A DNA stretch of 64,000 bases from Merluccius polli (Eukaryota > Chordata > Actinopteri > Gadiformes > Merlucciidae): positions 102,501-166,500 of the forward strand of contig JAOPHQ010000601.1 of assembly GCA_030340625.1 (NCBI GenBank). Reading direction: 5' to 3'. Under the pieces are notes generated by a model. That model saw nothing but the letters and a program-made list of their open reading frames with translations. It did not search any database and was not told the DNA's origin. This document shows positions 11,113 to 24,400 of the stretch, one piece after another. The position numbers and the translations under genes were made by a program. Within the stretch, counting starts at the first letter, position 1. Each line of letters begins with the position of its first letter.

Positions 11113-11553
11113 CCCGCCTCCTTCTGCCTAATTTAAGAATTTTGTGTCCTGGTTTTCAAGATCATCAATATCTTAGACTCCTGCCAAAGCCGTGTGGTTG
11201 AGCAACAAAGACTCCTGTTAGCCATCTGCAGGCCTTTTTTCACATATGAATGTTTAATAGACTCAAAGTACATTTCACCCTCTAGAAAAAGAAAATGGGG
11301 AAATGGGAAATGTCATGGGTGTACTTGTGTTTAGTCTATATGCGAACAGAGCTTATATACATGTGTGCTAAATCTCAAGGTTGGCAATTTGTCTTTGCAA
11401 CTAATAAGCATTCATTAGTATGCTTACTATGCTGTCATACATTATTTTTTGATTCTAATATAATATTATAATGGAATATTATGAAGAGGTGCTTCTTAAC
11501 TCTCTCTCTCTCTCTCTCTCCCCCCTCTCTCTCTCTCTCTCCCTCTCCCTCTC

Positions 11554-11617
<64 letters not shown>

Positions 11618-11749
11618 CCCTCTCTCAGGTTTGGCCGTGGCTCCAGGGGCCAGGTAGTGTCCGAGGAGAGGATACAGTCTCGTGACTGGGAGGGCGCCCC
11701 TGGTCAGATCTGGAGTATGGCGGTGCCACAGAGATTTGGCAAGAAATAA
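10399..11749 (+). CDS. npff: Pro-neuropeptide FF
   Basis: Secreted precursor of RF-amide neuropeptides that act on NPFF G-protein-coupled receptors. Three exons (10399-10548, 10943-11058, 11629-11749) give 128 residues, close to the usual length of about 115. Residues 1-22 (MDATAALTLLALVLAAAGVN and following) form a signal peptide. Two peptide cores are visible: SVLHQPQRF-GR across the exon 2/3 junction, and IWSMAVPQRF-GKK at the very end. In each, the glycine supplies the C-terminal amide after cleavage at the basic residues. Ending on PQRFGKK is a hallmark of NPFF. The start has a TATA box upstream and no earlier in-frame ATG. Phases match at both junctions (0, then 2). Confidence 0.92.
10943..11058 (+). 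CDS. npff: npff exon 2
   Basis: Acidic spacer, then SVLHQPQ and the first two bases of the Arg codon of the first PQRF. Acceptor GACCCAG, donor CAGAG|GTGAGT. Confidence 0.92.
11068..11110. repeat. (CT)n microsatellite after npff exon 2
   Basis: Starts within 10 bases of the donor. Confidence 0.9.
11499..11626. repeat. (CT)n microsatellite forming the npff exon 3 polypyrimidine tract
   Basis: CT repeats with C-rich interruptions run up to the CAG acceptor, so the repeat itself is the splice pyrimidine tract. Confidence 0.95.
11629..11749 (+). CDS. npff: npff exon 3
   Basis: Completes PQR|FGRG and encodes the second peptide ending AVPQRFGKK before TAA at 11747. The acceptor follows directly on about 125 bases of CT repeat. 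Confidence 0.93.
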
Positions 11750-11879
11750 AATAGTCGGAGAGCCACCCATCACTGTCAGCAGCACACCGCTGCGGGGAAA
11801 AGACCAAAATATGGATCCCTAATCCATAAGTTATGAAGTTTGGTTTGTTTGTATTATTGTATTTATTGTATGCCGCTGC

Positions 11880-11950
11880 TGTCTTGGCCAGGTCTCTCTT
11901 GTAAAAGAGATGTTTAATCTCAATGAGACCAACCTGGTTAAATAAAGGTA
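11880..11950 (+). mobile_element. Retroelement 3' tail in npff 3' UTR
   Basis: GGCCAGGTCTCTCTTGTAAA through AACCTGGTTAAATAAAGGTA is a tail often found at 3' ends of fish non-LTR retrotransposon copies. Its AATAAA may also serve as the npff polyadenylation signal. The family assignment is from memory. Confidence 0.55.
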
Positions 11951-13805
11951 CAAAAAAAACCCAACTAAAAAAACAATCGTAGTTTACCTAATTTTGACCA
12001 TCCTATTGTTTTCATTCTGTCCTGTTAATTCAATTTGCTTTTAATTAAAATTAAAATCAGGACATGCTGTTTTGTTTTGTGTGTGTTTTAAACAACCTCT
12101 TTCATCTCCGGATTCACATCTGGAACTGAGCGTGTGGATTGGTTTCGTGAAAGAAAGTTGAATTTGTTGACAGCCTTGAAGTGTTGCACAAGTGTCTTCT
12201 GTAAATTGCCCCCGTTTTCTTTCTTCTGTTCTCTGTTCAACCAAAAAAAAACGATTCAAACTTGAAATAACATTTGTAGTTGTGCGTACGCGTGTGTGTG
12301 TATGTGTGTGTGGTTTTCGTGCCCTATATAAAAATACCTTTCTTCTTTCCTTCGCTCTCCTCTATGATGTAAGAACGACCCCATCAGCCAGAATTTAGGT
12401 TATCTGTCAGATACAGCCACCACAGAAACATCATTTTTTTTTAGTTTAGTTTTGTTTTACAATATATAAATCAAATCCTGCTGTTATTGTATTCACAAAA
12501 GTTAGGAAAACACTTTACCAAACGACCAATGCTAAAAGACATAATTGTATTTTAATAATAAGTAGCCTGCTTTTCATCAAGTGGATTCACACAGGATTAG
12601 TGATTAGAGTTTTCTAAATAAGATACACACGCACACACACACGCACACACCAAGGACCGAGGAGGACAAGAAATCCAGATCATTATTATTACCACCGATC
12701 TTACAATGAGTTCATCTGGTGGCTGAATGCGCCCACAGGGCTCTCCGTTGAAAGGGGGGACGTCTTCTCCTGCAGACGAATGGTGGCCGCTGCCGGATTA
12801 CCGCGCCACCTGGGGAAACGGAGCGCAATAAGCCTGAGTGCTAATTAAAAGACGCCAACATGCAATTACTCCACGCGTCCCCTCCTGCTTCCGCAGTCGA
12901 TTAACCAGGCAGTCCTGTTCCCTCGTTGGCTCAATATTCGATCGCTTGCTTCGTGAGCAAACGGATGAGAGTCTGTGTGCGGTGCGGTGCTGTGTTGGCG
13001 TTGATGCTCATGAATTCTACCAGGAAATATACCTGGGAGATAGCCAGGTATATTTATGGTGTGTGTGTGTGTGTGTGTGTGCTAACATTTTAACATACCG
13101 GGCAAATAGATTAAAAACGTGACTAATCACAGTGCGAGTTATTAATTTAGCGTGCAAGGCTTGTCGTATTCTTATTATGTCATCAACCAAAGTCATCGAA
13201 CGACAACTGCACAACAACAACATTACCATGGGTGCAATATTCAGGTTTACCTCTCTCCGGTAAATATTTAATTCATGTACCGACGGTGACGATTGCTCTT
13301 TACTGGGAGATAATATAATTTAATTATTGATTGATATGCTTGTTTACCGCTTATTATCACAGCACCGGAAATTGCATCATGAGTTGAGTCAAGTCATTTG
13401 TTCAGGGAGCAGCTGTTAGGGGACTCTGACTCAGGCTTTTATTGTGAGACAGACAGAGAGACAGACAGACATTATGTTGCTGTTGCTGTTGTCTTGCCAT
13501 GAGGACGTCTTATTTAATCAGCAGCTGGAGAAAAACATGTTTGTCTGGAGCTCATTTGAATTTCATGAGTCAGAGGTGTCGGTGGGGTGTCTCACATCCT
13601 GACAAAAGAAGTGTAGCATGTGCATTTTTATTGGCTGAAATGTGCTGTATAAAATATCCTCCATCTCATCCTTTGTAGCATACGTTGATGTGTGTCTGTC
13701 TGATCTGCTCTTGGCTTTGTGATTCTGTATTTGATTTGCGTTTTAAGGTCAATTATCAATCATAGGACATTTATATCCATGACTGTCTTTTGCTTTCGTC
13801 CGCAC

Positions 13806-13852
<47 letters not shown>

Positions 13853-15071
13853 CCACGCACACACTCTCACACAGACAGAACAACCTTCAGTATGCCTTTC
13901 AATTTGCACTCTCCTTCTCTCGTTTTATTCACGGTGATCAATTTGGAGGGCGGCCATCTTCCACGTATCAAACAGTCAGGGAGGTCACAGCCGTTACTGA
14001 GCATGACCATGACGCAGCACAATCCGTCACACACAACACGCTTTACTGGTTGTGTATGGGAATAGGAATAAAAATAAACGCCAATATAATGCCAATCAAG
14101 CTAGTGCAGCTGAGGTCCACTCTGCTGTGGACACCGATCATTTAGTAATTTAGTGGGGGTTTCATTTTGTACATAAAAAAAATACTTTTAGGTTTCACTA
14201 TTTTAATATTTTTAGGTCACACCATTTTAGGGGAATTTTTGTCATTTGCGTTATTTATTTTGTAGGGATGTTCATCAATGTTGTAGATGTGTGTGTATGT
14301 GTGAGAGTGAAGTGTGTGTGTGCGTGTGCGTGTGTGTGTGTATGTGCGTGTGTGTGTGTGTGTGGCCAACACTGCAGTAGAAAGACCAGAGGACATCCGC
14401 AGCAATCTGCAGGCCCTCTCTGGGAGCGCCGGTAAAGGTTAGCCAGGCGGAGGCAGCACTCGGCTGATCGCCACTCTAGCGCTGCCGCCTGATTGGCCAG
14501 ATGAAGGGAGTGTAGGAGGAACATATTAGTTCAAGGTTTGGTTTGAATGTTCCTCTCCTTGAATATTAAGGACTTCTATGACTGGGGGGGGCATTTCATA
14601 TTTTCTTGCATAACTCACTCTATAGATGGTAATCTTTCCATTGTGTTGTCTTTCTCCTAAAATAGCGAGGAAACACACACACACACACACACAAACAAAA
14701 AAAACTCTCCATCAAGGTTATTAAGATACGGCGTCCTTACCAAGTCAACACACGAGACACACAACATTTCTATGTAGTAAAAACAAAACAAAACAAGAAA
14801 CCCATTAAATCAATAGAAAAAAAAAACCAAATACACCAATACGGAGACACTGCAGAGGCACACATGGGGGACGTAACTCCGCTCAGAATCGTCCTCATTT
14901 CGTGAGCATCATCGCTGGCGCTGCCAGGAGCCGGCCTCGCTGTGCTGCAGGCAGTGGATCCAGAGGGGGCTGCGGTTTCTGTTAACACAGCACTGCTCTC
15001 CACTTTGATGACAAAGACATACTTCTCAGCTTTTGTCGTGGTGGCAGCTTTTAATTATCTCGTACTCTCAT

Positions 15072-15105
<34 letters not shown>

Positions 15106-15116
15106 TCCCTTTTGGC

Positions 15117-15154
<38 letters not shown>

Positions 15155-15353
15155 CACATACAGAGAAAAATGGGTCAAACCGTGTACACAAAATGGTGTC
15201 AGTGTTGTGGCACTGGAAGAACCTCATCAGTATTTTCCTCATGCAGGGGGTTTAACAAGTTGTTGTTCCGTACCTCAAACATTGGCCAGGTGTAGAGATC
15301 GGTAAAAAAAAAAAAGTCCTTAGTTATGGGAGTAGTTATAGGTGTTTGTTTAA
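11951..15353. other. Intergenic region npff-ppp1r1a, first part
   Basis: No exon recognised. It holds AC/GT microsatellites (13801-13870, 14287-14365) and CT tracts (15078-15151). GC-balanced unique stretches at about 12720-12900 and 14380-14510 could be regulatory, but nothing in them identifies a function. Confidence 0.5.
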
Positions 15354-16810
15354 AAGGTAAGTAAACCTCCTCTTTAGCAGGTTAAACATCCGCCTACGAG
15401 TTGCAAAAAAATGCAATCTGAGCAATCGTGACAGACAGGTCGTAAAGGTTTCAGACCCACTGGTATCCATAGCAGCGCGCGTGAGGGGCGTGGTCCAAAC
15501 CCACGTCACACTCGCTCGAGCTCCAATAGACCAACAGAGAGCCTAAGTCCCGCCCCTCGGCTATCCCCATGGGACCGTATTTTGGAGGGAAAAAACGGGT
15601 ATGTTAGCCACAGGCGGAAGGCAAATAACTTTTTTGGATCCTGTTTGAATTGTGCCATAAATTACACATAAGAAGTTTGTCAATTTAGAAGATAGTTGTG
15701 CAAGTAACATTTAGTTACTCTTGAAAGTAACATTTAGTTGTGTGTGAAACCGCCCAGTGCACTACGTCTCTCGTCTCGCACAATATACGTCACCAACACC
15801 AACATGTATCTGACCTGATGTGTTTTATCCAGCGACTCCTGGTCCGTTTATCAGCCGGGAAGCGAAGAAACGAGCAAGACCCGTTACATCCCGGTACGAA
15901 ACACACAGGCATCGTGTTAACGTTAGCTTCAGCGGCTCCGGGTAGCCTGTGGAGAGAGAAAGCCTATGACGTCACTTATTCTAGGGTCACCAGACGTCCC
16001 CGTTTTTCCGGGGACAGTCCCGGTTTCTGGTGGCCTGTCCCCGTTTAAAAAAATATATGAATAGACGTTTAAATGGTAAAGGTTGTAGCTTGCTCATGAA
16101 TATTAATTTTGAGACAGTTGGTAAGTCTTATGTCTATCTGACGGGCTGTGACATGAACTCGCTCTGCAGGGGGTTATCAAGACTTTATACCATAAGCAGA
16201 CATGACCGACCATAACCAATGGGCTATCAATATAAATCCTTCTTTAAGTAGCCTATTCTGTCTTGTTTTTGGCTGGTTTACTAAAGCATAAAACACATAG
16301 TAAACCGTTGGGCATGTATTGCCCAATATTTTACTATGTCCCTTTTTTTCATTCGGAAATTATAACATCAGATATTTTGTTGATATAGGGACTGCCAAAC
16401 TACAAATTACCTCATTTTCCATTTCAGAAAACTTAACTTACTTATGCGACTTTTGGGTGTGTAGTCTTTCTAATTACATATTTTCAGAGTTCAACAGTTT
16501 TATGAAAAACTGTGACTTTCTTTACTTGTTTATTGTTTGATTTATCTATCGCCATTGACCATACATATTTTTTCCAAATTAAGGTCCCATGGTGGTCCAT
16601 CAAAAGGGGCTCTCTAAAGAAAACTACTCTGGAAAAAACTTTTTTTTAGCTGGAAGTTGCAGACTTCTTGTATTTTACTGAGAATTGCCCCGTTTAACAA
16701 CTTTATACATTTTAGTAAAAAATAACACAGAAATGTTCATAAACACTCGCGAGACCCAAAGGGACCCGGTTTCAACTGAAAAAAATGCAATTTTGGGGTT
16801 TACTTACCCT
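15354..16810. mobile_element. Non-autonomous DNA transposon with TTAA duplication
   Basis: Terminal repeats AAGGTAAGTAAACC (left) and, inverted, AGGGTAAGTAAACC (right) are each bordered by TTAA (15350-15353 and 16811-16814). The TTAA duplication fits the piggyBac or Kolobok superfamilies; termini beginning AGG favour Kolobok. No transposase frame is seen. An internal segment at about 15984-16045 (CCAGACGTCCCC...) looks like another dispersed repeat. Confidence 0.72.
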
Positions 16811-16814
16811 TTAA

Positions 16815-17325
16815 CAATGTCTTGAATACCAAACCCCCATCCAAAACTAGAATAAGGAGGAGGATCAACTGCTATCATGCGTTTTTGTTTTTGATCAGTG
16901 TTATGTTAACTTCATCCACAACAGACTACTACTAATACATATGCACACATATATTTGATCGCTATTACATAGATAATTCTCTTTCAAATGTGCCACTATT
17001 TTTAGTGGTGTTTTCCCACTGGCTGATGTTGCATTTCAGGAGCTGGCAGCAGTGTGCTTTGGGGCGTGTCAGGTACTGAGATCAGATGAATATACATTGT
17101 GCTGGCAGGCAGGACCACTGTGTGGTGTCGTGGGAATGACATCAGGCTAACGCAAGTGTCACATCACCTTAAGCCTGGGTTAGAAAATACACGACACGCG
17201 TGGCCACAGCCGCACTCCTCATCTATAAATCATGCCAAAAAACATGTCTGTGTGAGTCACCCGTTTATGATGCGTCATCGATTTACATAACTTTAATAGG
17301 TGCGCATGTATGTGTGTGTGTGTGG

Positions 17326-17367
<42 letters not shown>

Positions 17368-17510
17368 TAGTGTGACTGAGACCGAAATGGAGAACGGGAG
17401 AAGATGGTGAAAAGGTGTGTGTGTATTTTTAGGATAAGGCTTGTTTTTTTAAAATAATAATTACACTTTTCTCCTCCAATCCAAGGTGAGATAAGGCATT
17501 TGCTTACCCA
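16815..17510. other. Intergenic DNA upstream of ppp1r1a
   Basis: Unique sequence with a GT tract at about 17303-17365. No gene recognised. Confidence 0.5.
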
Positions 17511-17513
17511 TAG

Positions 17514-17594
17514 GGGAGAGAGAGAGAGCAAACATGAGGGGGAGAGAGAGAGAGAGAGCGAGAGCGAGAGAGAGAGAGAGAGAGAGAGCAAGAG

Positions 17595-17675
<81 letters not shown>

Positions 17676-17812
17676 TAGTGCCTCTCTGTCAGCCTCACTC
17701 GCCCCTCAATGCAGGGGGTTGCTGCAGAATAATCTTGGGCTGGAGCAGCCAATAGAGAGAGAGAGAGTGAGAGAGAAAGAGAGAGAGAGCGAGAGAGAGA
17801 GAGAGAGAGAGA
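17514..17812. repeat. (GA)n microsatellites near the ppp1r1a promoter
   Basis: About 155 bases of GA repeat (17514-17672) and a second tract (17757-17812), all purine on the + strand. Confidence 0.95.
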
Positions 17813-18048
17813 CGTTGAGGAGCAGGGCGGGACTTGATCTGAATGGGAGGTGGAGGGGAGCCAATGAGCGCACACACAGAATGCCCTTGCCTCAGCACCG
17901 AGGGCCTGCAGAGAGACAGTGAGAGGAGAGCAGGAGAGGGGATCTGGACTAACAAAGAGGGAGACCGTCTCAGCAGCAGGTGTGTTTTAAAACCGAAGAC
18001 ACACAGGGAGCCTTAGAAGAAGGTTGTCCACGGGGAAAACAATTTAGT

Positions 18049-18126
18049 GTTTCTTCTTCTTCTTCTTCTTCTTCTTCTTCTTCTTCTTCTTCTTCTTCTT
18101 CTTCTTCTTCTTCTTCTTCTTCTTCT
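18049..18126. repeat. (TTC)n microsatellite in the ppp1r1a 5' region
   Basis: About 25 uninterrupted TTC units, some 270 bases before the start codon. This is probably in the 5' leader or proximal promoter. Confidence 0.95.
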
Positions 18127-18395
18127 CAATCATCATTTCAAGCCAACTTCTCTCTCTCTTTCTCCGACCCGTCAGACCTCCTACCAAACCCTCCCGCTCG
18201 GCTCATCCTCAGCCGACCTCCCGCTCTGCCGCTCTGCTGCACCCCCCCTTGGGTGCCCTCCACCCCCAACTCCCCCCCCCCCCCACCCCTACCCTCACAC
18301 TCCTCTCTCTCTCCTTGCTCTCGCTCTCTTGTTTTTATCGTCTTCATCATCTGTGTGCGGAGAAGAGCAGCAGGCAGAACGCAGAACGCTCCGCC

Positions 18396-18476
18396 ATGGA
18401 AACTGGAAGCCCCCGGAAAATCCAGTTCACCGTCCCGCTCCTGGACACACACCTGGACCCCGAGGCTGCAGAGCAG
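18396..18476 (+). CDS. ppp1r1a: ppp1r1a exon 1
   Basis: METGSPRKIQFTVPLL and onward to DPEAAEQ; includes the KIQF PP1-binding motif. Donor CAG|GTGAGG. Confidence 0.93.
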
Positions 18477-18494
18477 GTGAGGAGGGATGGAAGG

Positions 18495-18535
<41 letters not shown>

Positions 18536-19215
18536 TATCTGTACACATCACACACGTGAGTAACTCCTGGTTATCAGAGACTGGGGCTCTAATGGAGGTT
18601 GAGGTTTCCTCATTTGCACCTTTCCGTTAATGTTGTCACGGTTGCGTAGCGCTAGACGGCGTGTGATAGGGTGATAATAAGCTGTTTAGGCACCGTTAGT
18701 GTGAGTGGGGGTGACAGACATGATGTGAGTATGAAATGCATTGGTTTTTGGTTTTTTTTACACAAAATGTTATTCCTTGTAAAATTCGTAGTAATAGTGC
18801 AGTCCCAGATACTGGGGGGCCCGGCTACAGCAAAAAAAATAAGAACAAAGTTGCACAGTGAAGATATGCTGCATGCGTTGTTTACACAGAAAAAAAACCA
18901 TGACATTTAGAATGAAAATGTCTCACAGTTGAGGGGGCTCACTCGCCGTCGAATACCGCACCGAACAAATACATCCTTATTCTGTAAAATGTTCACCGCT
19001 TGCCCTCGTGAGTCGTGATTTGCTATGTAAGATGTCGCCTGGAGAGACACATACAGTAGATGTTCTTTGCTGCTCTGCTCCGACGTCGTCAGCCCCTCAC
19101 GGGAGAGGAGAGGTAGTGGTGGTGGAGGAGCGTCCGTGAGGCTCGGATCGCCCTCTCATGGGGTTGCATGTTGTTTTGGTTCAAATGACACAGCGATGCA
19201 GGAGGAAGCACTATT

Positions 19216-19250
<35 letters not shown>

Positions 19251-21035
19251 GGCGAATTCGATTATGTTAGATGTTGTTTTTGTTGTTGTGAGGATACAGC
19301 AATTCAGCATCTTACTACCGGTGACCTGTTTCTTTGTCCAAAATGTAAAATAAATGTAATAAATGATCTCCCTGACACACTGCAGTCTAATATAAGAATA
19401 CATAATACATAAATGCATACATAAATACATTAATAAATACATAAAAACCACAGAAGAAATAAGCACTATAACCGCCTCAACCCCACAAGGTTGCAAGACC
19501 CTCAGTGCTGCATGTCGTCATGCACAGTAAACACACAGAGCCTCCTCTTTTAGTATCTGTGGCTGTGAACGCCCGACCGGTTCGCAGCACCGCTCTGCAC
19601 AAGACACAGCCAGGCGTGTCCCCATTCCCCCCCCGCTTTATAAATATAACATGGAGCATCCATAATGAAAAGGTCCTGAGTACAAGCCAGCAAAGATGTA
19701 TGAGTTTGATTTGGGTACTCTGTGACTCTGTGTGACTGTGCTGCTGCTTCCGCCTTCGGCACAGGTCTTACTTCTGCACAGGAAGTTGTCACTTGTTAAT
19801 ATCCTGTGTGTGTGTGTGTGTGTGTGTGTGTTTTATGGGGGTGGGGGGGGTGAGGGCAGGGTTGGTGTTTAGATGAAAGGTTCATGGTTCAAACCCCCAA
19901 TGTCCACAGTCTGTAGGCATCCTTCAGCAAGACACCTCACCCTATACCTGCCCCATAATGACACGCATCATGAATTAGTCCGGTCACTTCGGATAAGAGC
20001 TAACTGGCTAAATAGTCACTTAAAACAGCAACTACAACTACTGAGTGCCAACAGAATGTGTGTTTCTGGGGTTTTTAAGGATGAAGACCATGCCAGGAAT
20101 ATTAAAAAATGACATTGATGAATGAGTTGAGGCGTAAAGATGATGTTGAAATGCTATAATTATACCTCTGGAATGAATAAAAGCTCTGTCATGGCGATAG
20201 TAGATCCGCTGAGTGATGAATGACTACATTCACATTCAACACATTAGTTCCAGTTTGAATTTCACATAATTACTCCATCTGTCTGGAGTCTTTTTGTTTT
20301 TTTGTATTTTTCCTATGCACTTGTACATATACGTATATATAAGACACAAATGACTTAGTGAGGACAAATGTATTTATCTTAAGGCGATAATGCCATGGAC
20401 TCACTTGTTATCCAAGCAGTTACATGCAGAGAGCAGAGATAATTGGATCTTGTTAGTGGTCACTGGCCAGGTGTGAAGATGCTGCCTGTGGCTTTTGTTT
20501 TCATTGCTATAGGACTGCCCTCATGCTGTTACATAAAGGATATAGCATAGTGCATAATAGAACTGCATATGTTGATAGTAAAGGTAATAAATATCATTTG
20601 GAAGTACTTTGAAACATTTCCAATACAACAAGCAATTTGAAATGTGCAAATGGCGGAACGAAATGAAAATAAATCTGAGTAGCAACATTGGTTTATCTGT
20701 CTCACTTTCCTTATCTCTCTCTTTCTCTGTCTCCCTCTCTGTCTCTGTCTCTGTCTCTGTCTCTCTCTCTGTCTGTCTGTCTGTCTGTCTTTGTGTCTGC
20801 TGAAGCCTGCAGTGTTTACGTGCTATGGCTCCTGGGATGCTTCTCTTAACTGTATACAATCATAAATACTGTCCATCATCCCTGTATACATTCATAAATA
20901 CTGTCCATCATCCCTGTATACATTCATAAATACTGTCCATCATCCATCTCAAGTGTCCGCCACATTAAGACTGCTGGGTCCAGCAGCACAGACTTAACCT
21001 GAATACCATACTGGTACCACTGAGCTTATGTGGGG

Positions 21036-21129
<94 letters not shown>

Positions 21130-21141
21130 AAGATACAGAGC

Positions 21142-21193
<52 letters not shown>

Positions 21194-21238
21194 AGTGTTT
21201 GTCCAGAAGAGCCTTAAACTGATTTGCAATGCTGGCAC

Positions 21239-21273
<35 letters not shown>

Positions 21274-21408
21274 CATGCATGTGTAAGTGTTCGTGTGTGT
21301 GTGTGTGTGTCGGTGTATGTAAAGGGTGCGCAAACGTGTGTGTGTATATATAGGTGTGCGCATTTGTAGGTGTGTGTGTGTGCGTGGGTTTATAGGTGTG
21401 CGCATGTG

Positions 21409-21473
<65 letters not shown>

Positions 21474-24400
21474 CACTACAAGCTCTGGTTCAGCAGTTCT
21501 GCTCTGCAGGCACCTCTGAACATGATGAGTCAGACTGGGAGAAACGTCCATCTTCTAAACGCTTTGACCCTGCTGAAAAACTGTTTCTTATCTCAACCTT
21601 GGTGCACCATGTGCCCACTGCAACGAGCTGGGACTGAATGTACCTCAAAACATCATAATATCATAATATCAAAACATCACGTTCCTGGGAAGATTATATA
21701 GGAATGCGTTGACTTGCAGTATTTAGTAAAGGATCCGCTTGATACCAACACAAAAGTTGTCTTTTGTCTGGAACCAAATTTGTTAGGTTATTATCTGTTA
21801 TGTCCCTTATCGCCCATGAACTATTTTATGTATGAGGGCATGGAACAGTCACAGAAACATCCTCAATCATTTCTCTGGAATGTGTTTCAACTGGGGTGTT
21901 GCAATGCAATGCGTATGCAAGTGAGTGTTGGCATTCTACAATATATTTCCTCTGGTTCTCTCTATTAGGCTTCATTGTTTTGTGCTACTTTTAATCCAGC
22001 TCTATACCTGACGGGTGAACCGAAGAAAGATGTTAATCACCACGAATCAAAACATTACCTTTTTTTTTTTTTTTTTTTATAGCTAAAGCATACATAACAC
22101 TCACGTACCATTACACATAAGAAAGAAGAATATTAATGCAATGTATTCAATACATTCCCAGGGTGACATTTTGAAAGGACTTTCTATCATTATATACTAC
22201 ATTCATAAATCAATCCCGAGTAATGGCCTTACCAACATGGCCGCACTTGAAATGATGATTACTCCATCATATTGTTTTCCTTGACTGAGTCCGGTACACT
22301 GCGATCCAGCCACCAACCCGAAGGCCACTCTCCAATAAGGATTTGACAGTCAAGTGGATTATCGTAATAATGCTATTGCAGCATGCTGATCTGTTTTATG
22401 TCAAGGCACTCAACCCGCTGGCCGGAGAGAAAACTGACATGCCGCATAAAGTTCTGTTGAGCATCGTTGAACACGTTTCTTTTGCAAATTTCCTTGTAAT
22501 ATGACCCATTTTGATGATAATTCGTTGCCGGCCTCTTCCATGTAATTCTGGATTGATCTGCATGGTCGTACGTATGGAGGAACATGCTCCAGGATCCATT
22601 ACAGCCAGATTAAATTACTACTTGCGTATTGAATTTGAGCTCTCCTTCTGCTCTCCCTGTGCCGCAAATGACATGAGTCAAATATAAAAAAAGAGGGGAG
22701 AGAGGATTAGTGAGATAAGCCATAGAGAAAATACAATGGAGCAAGGATTAGATTCGACACGAGAGTTCAACATGACCGCAGTAGCGGCATATTTTTTATG
22801 ACCATCCTGATTGCATTTCAAAAGCCACAATGAAAGACGAGATATGCCACGACCGGTCCCTTTTATATTTCTCCATCATACTATTGCGCTGCTAATTCTG
22901 ACTCATTATGCACAACAAAGACGAAGCTACATAAAAGCCTAAATATTGGGAAAACCCTTTTGTTGAAAATCTCATCTTCATGTTTTATGGTCGAGTTGGC
23001 GGATAATGGAGGCTTTAAGTGTCATTCCACTCCACCAGTTCAGCTACAGTGCGGTTCACCACCTCCTCGCGGGTCATTCACTGGGTATAATGTTGCTAAT
23101 TCCATGACATTTCCCCCAGGGTCGAGATGAGGCTGTCTACCTGCTTGTTATCCTGTCCCAGATTTCCCATCAAACACTGTGCCGGCCAGGGGCGTATCCA
23201 AGTGGGGGCCTGGGGTGGCAGTAAACACGATCTAACCATTTTAAATGTCTTTCACACAACGCGTGCACGCCATTTAACAGAAGGAGAGGGATCAAATGTG
23301 TTGAAAAAAACCTCCACAAACCGGGCGTCAACTTTTTCCATCGGAAAATATTCGCTCCGTTCTCAACCACTAAACAATAACAGCGCGTCTTTCTCCGTCC
23401 GCCCCACGCTGAGACAGGGCCCATTGTGCTCCTCTATGGGTTTGTTTCTGAAGTGACTGGGCTGTAGGTTGAATGGCTGGCGTGGCATTTAGACGGGTGG
23501 CAGTGGCATTTGTGTGAGCCGGGGATCACCTACTCGCGGGCCGTGCCGAGGGCTGAACCAGAATAGCAATGACCCAGTGAATAATGGCTTTGACTCTTTG
23601 TTGTTGTGGGTCTCCTGTGCCATGCTGTGCAGAAGCGTGCCAGCAATGCTTTGGAGAATCAAGGTTTTTACGCCTCAAACCTCATTCAGGCTACATGGAC
23701 ACATGAGGTTCTTGGTGCAGAAAGATAGTGCAAATGTTTTTTTTTTAAGATTTGCAGACAGGTATATCAAGTGTTTTTATGTTTTTTTTGTATGATCTTA
23801 AATCCTTCGTGTCCTTGTAAGGATGCTATTAAAAAGGGTCATTGGGGAGGAGGGCTGGTGTCTCTTTTCCCCGCAGCTTTCGCTCCTCCTTAGTTGCTAT
23901 TCTTGACAGGAGATGAGGCCACTTCAAGTCTGTATATCCAATTAAACGGTGCCATCGCTTGAAGGGCGCGCTCTTCTCGTATGAGTGATGTGGAAGGAGG
24001 AAGAAACGTTAAATATGCATTTTGTGCCATTTAAACAACAGAGAAAAGCCTCATTCATCAACTGACTTTTGTTCATTTGGATCCCTGATATGTGTGTGTG
24101 TGTGTGTGTGTGCATGCATGTGTGTGTGTATGTGGGTGCACGTGTCTGTGTGACTGTGTGTGCCGTATTAAGTTGCAAATAAACATCCTTTAATGGAATA
24201 TAGAGAAAAAACATGAACCAAAGGTTTTATATACTTCATTCTTGGTCAAAGATGAACATTTCTCTATTCATTAGACACTGCATGTGTTCAAGGGCGACAC
24301 TCACAGCTCTGCATTTTCACCATCGCAAAACAATATTCCCCTGGCCTATGGATCTTCCTGTAACACCATTCTATCGCTCTGCAAACATTAACATTGCATG

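Noticed and set aside
17500..17922. Arg/Glu-rich frame resembling an RS/RE splicing protein
   Set aside because: Produced by (GA)n repeats; no RNA-binding domain.
23189..23215. CAGGGGCGTATCC, like a hAT or other transposon start
   Set aside because: No partner terminus could be found, so no element was called.
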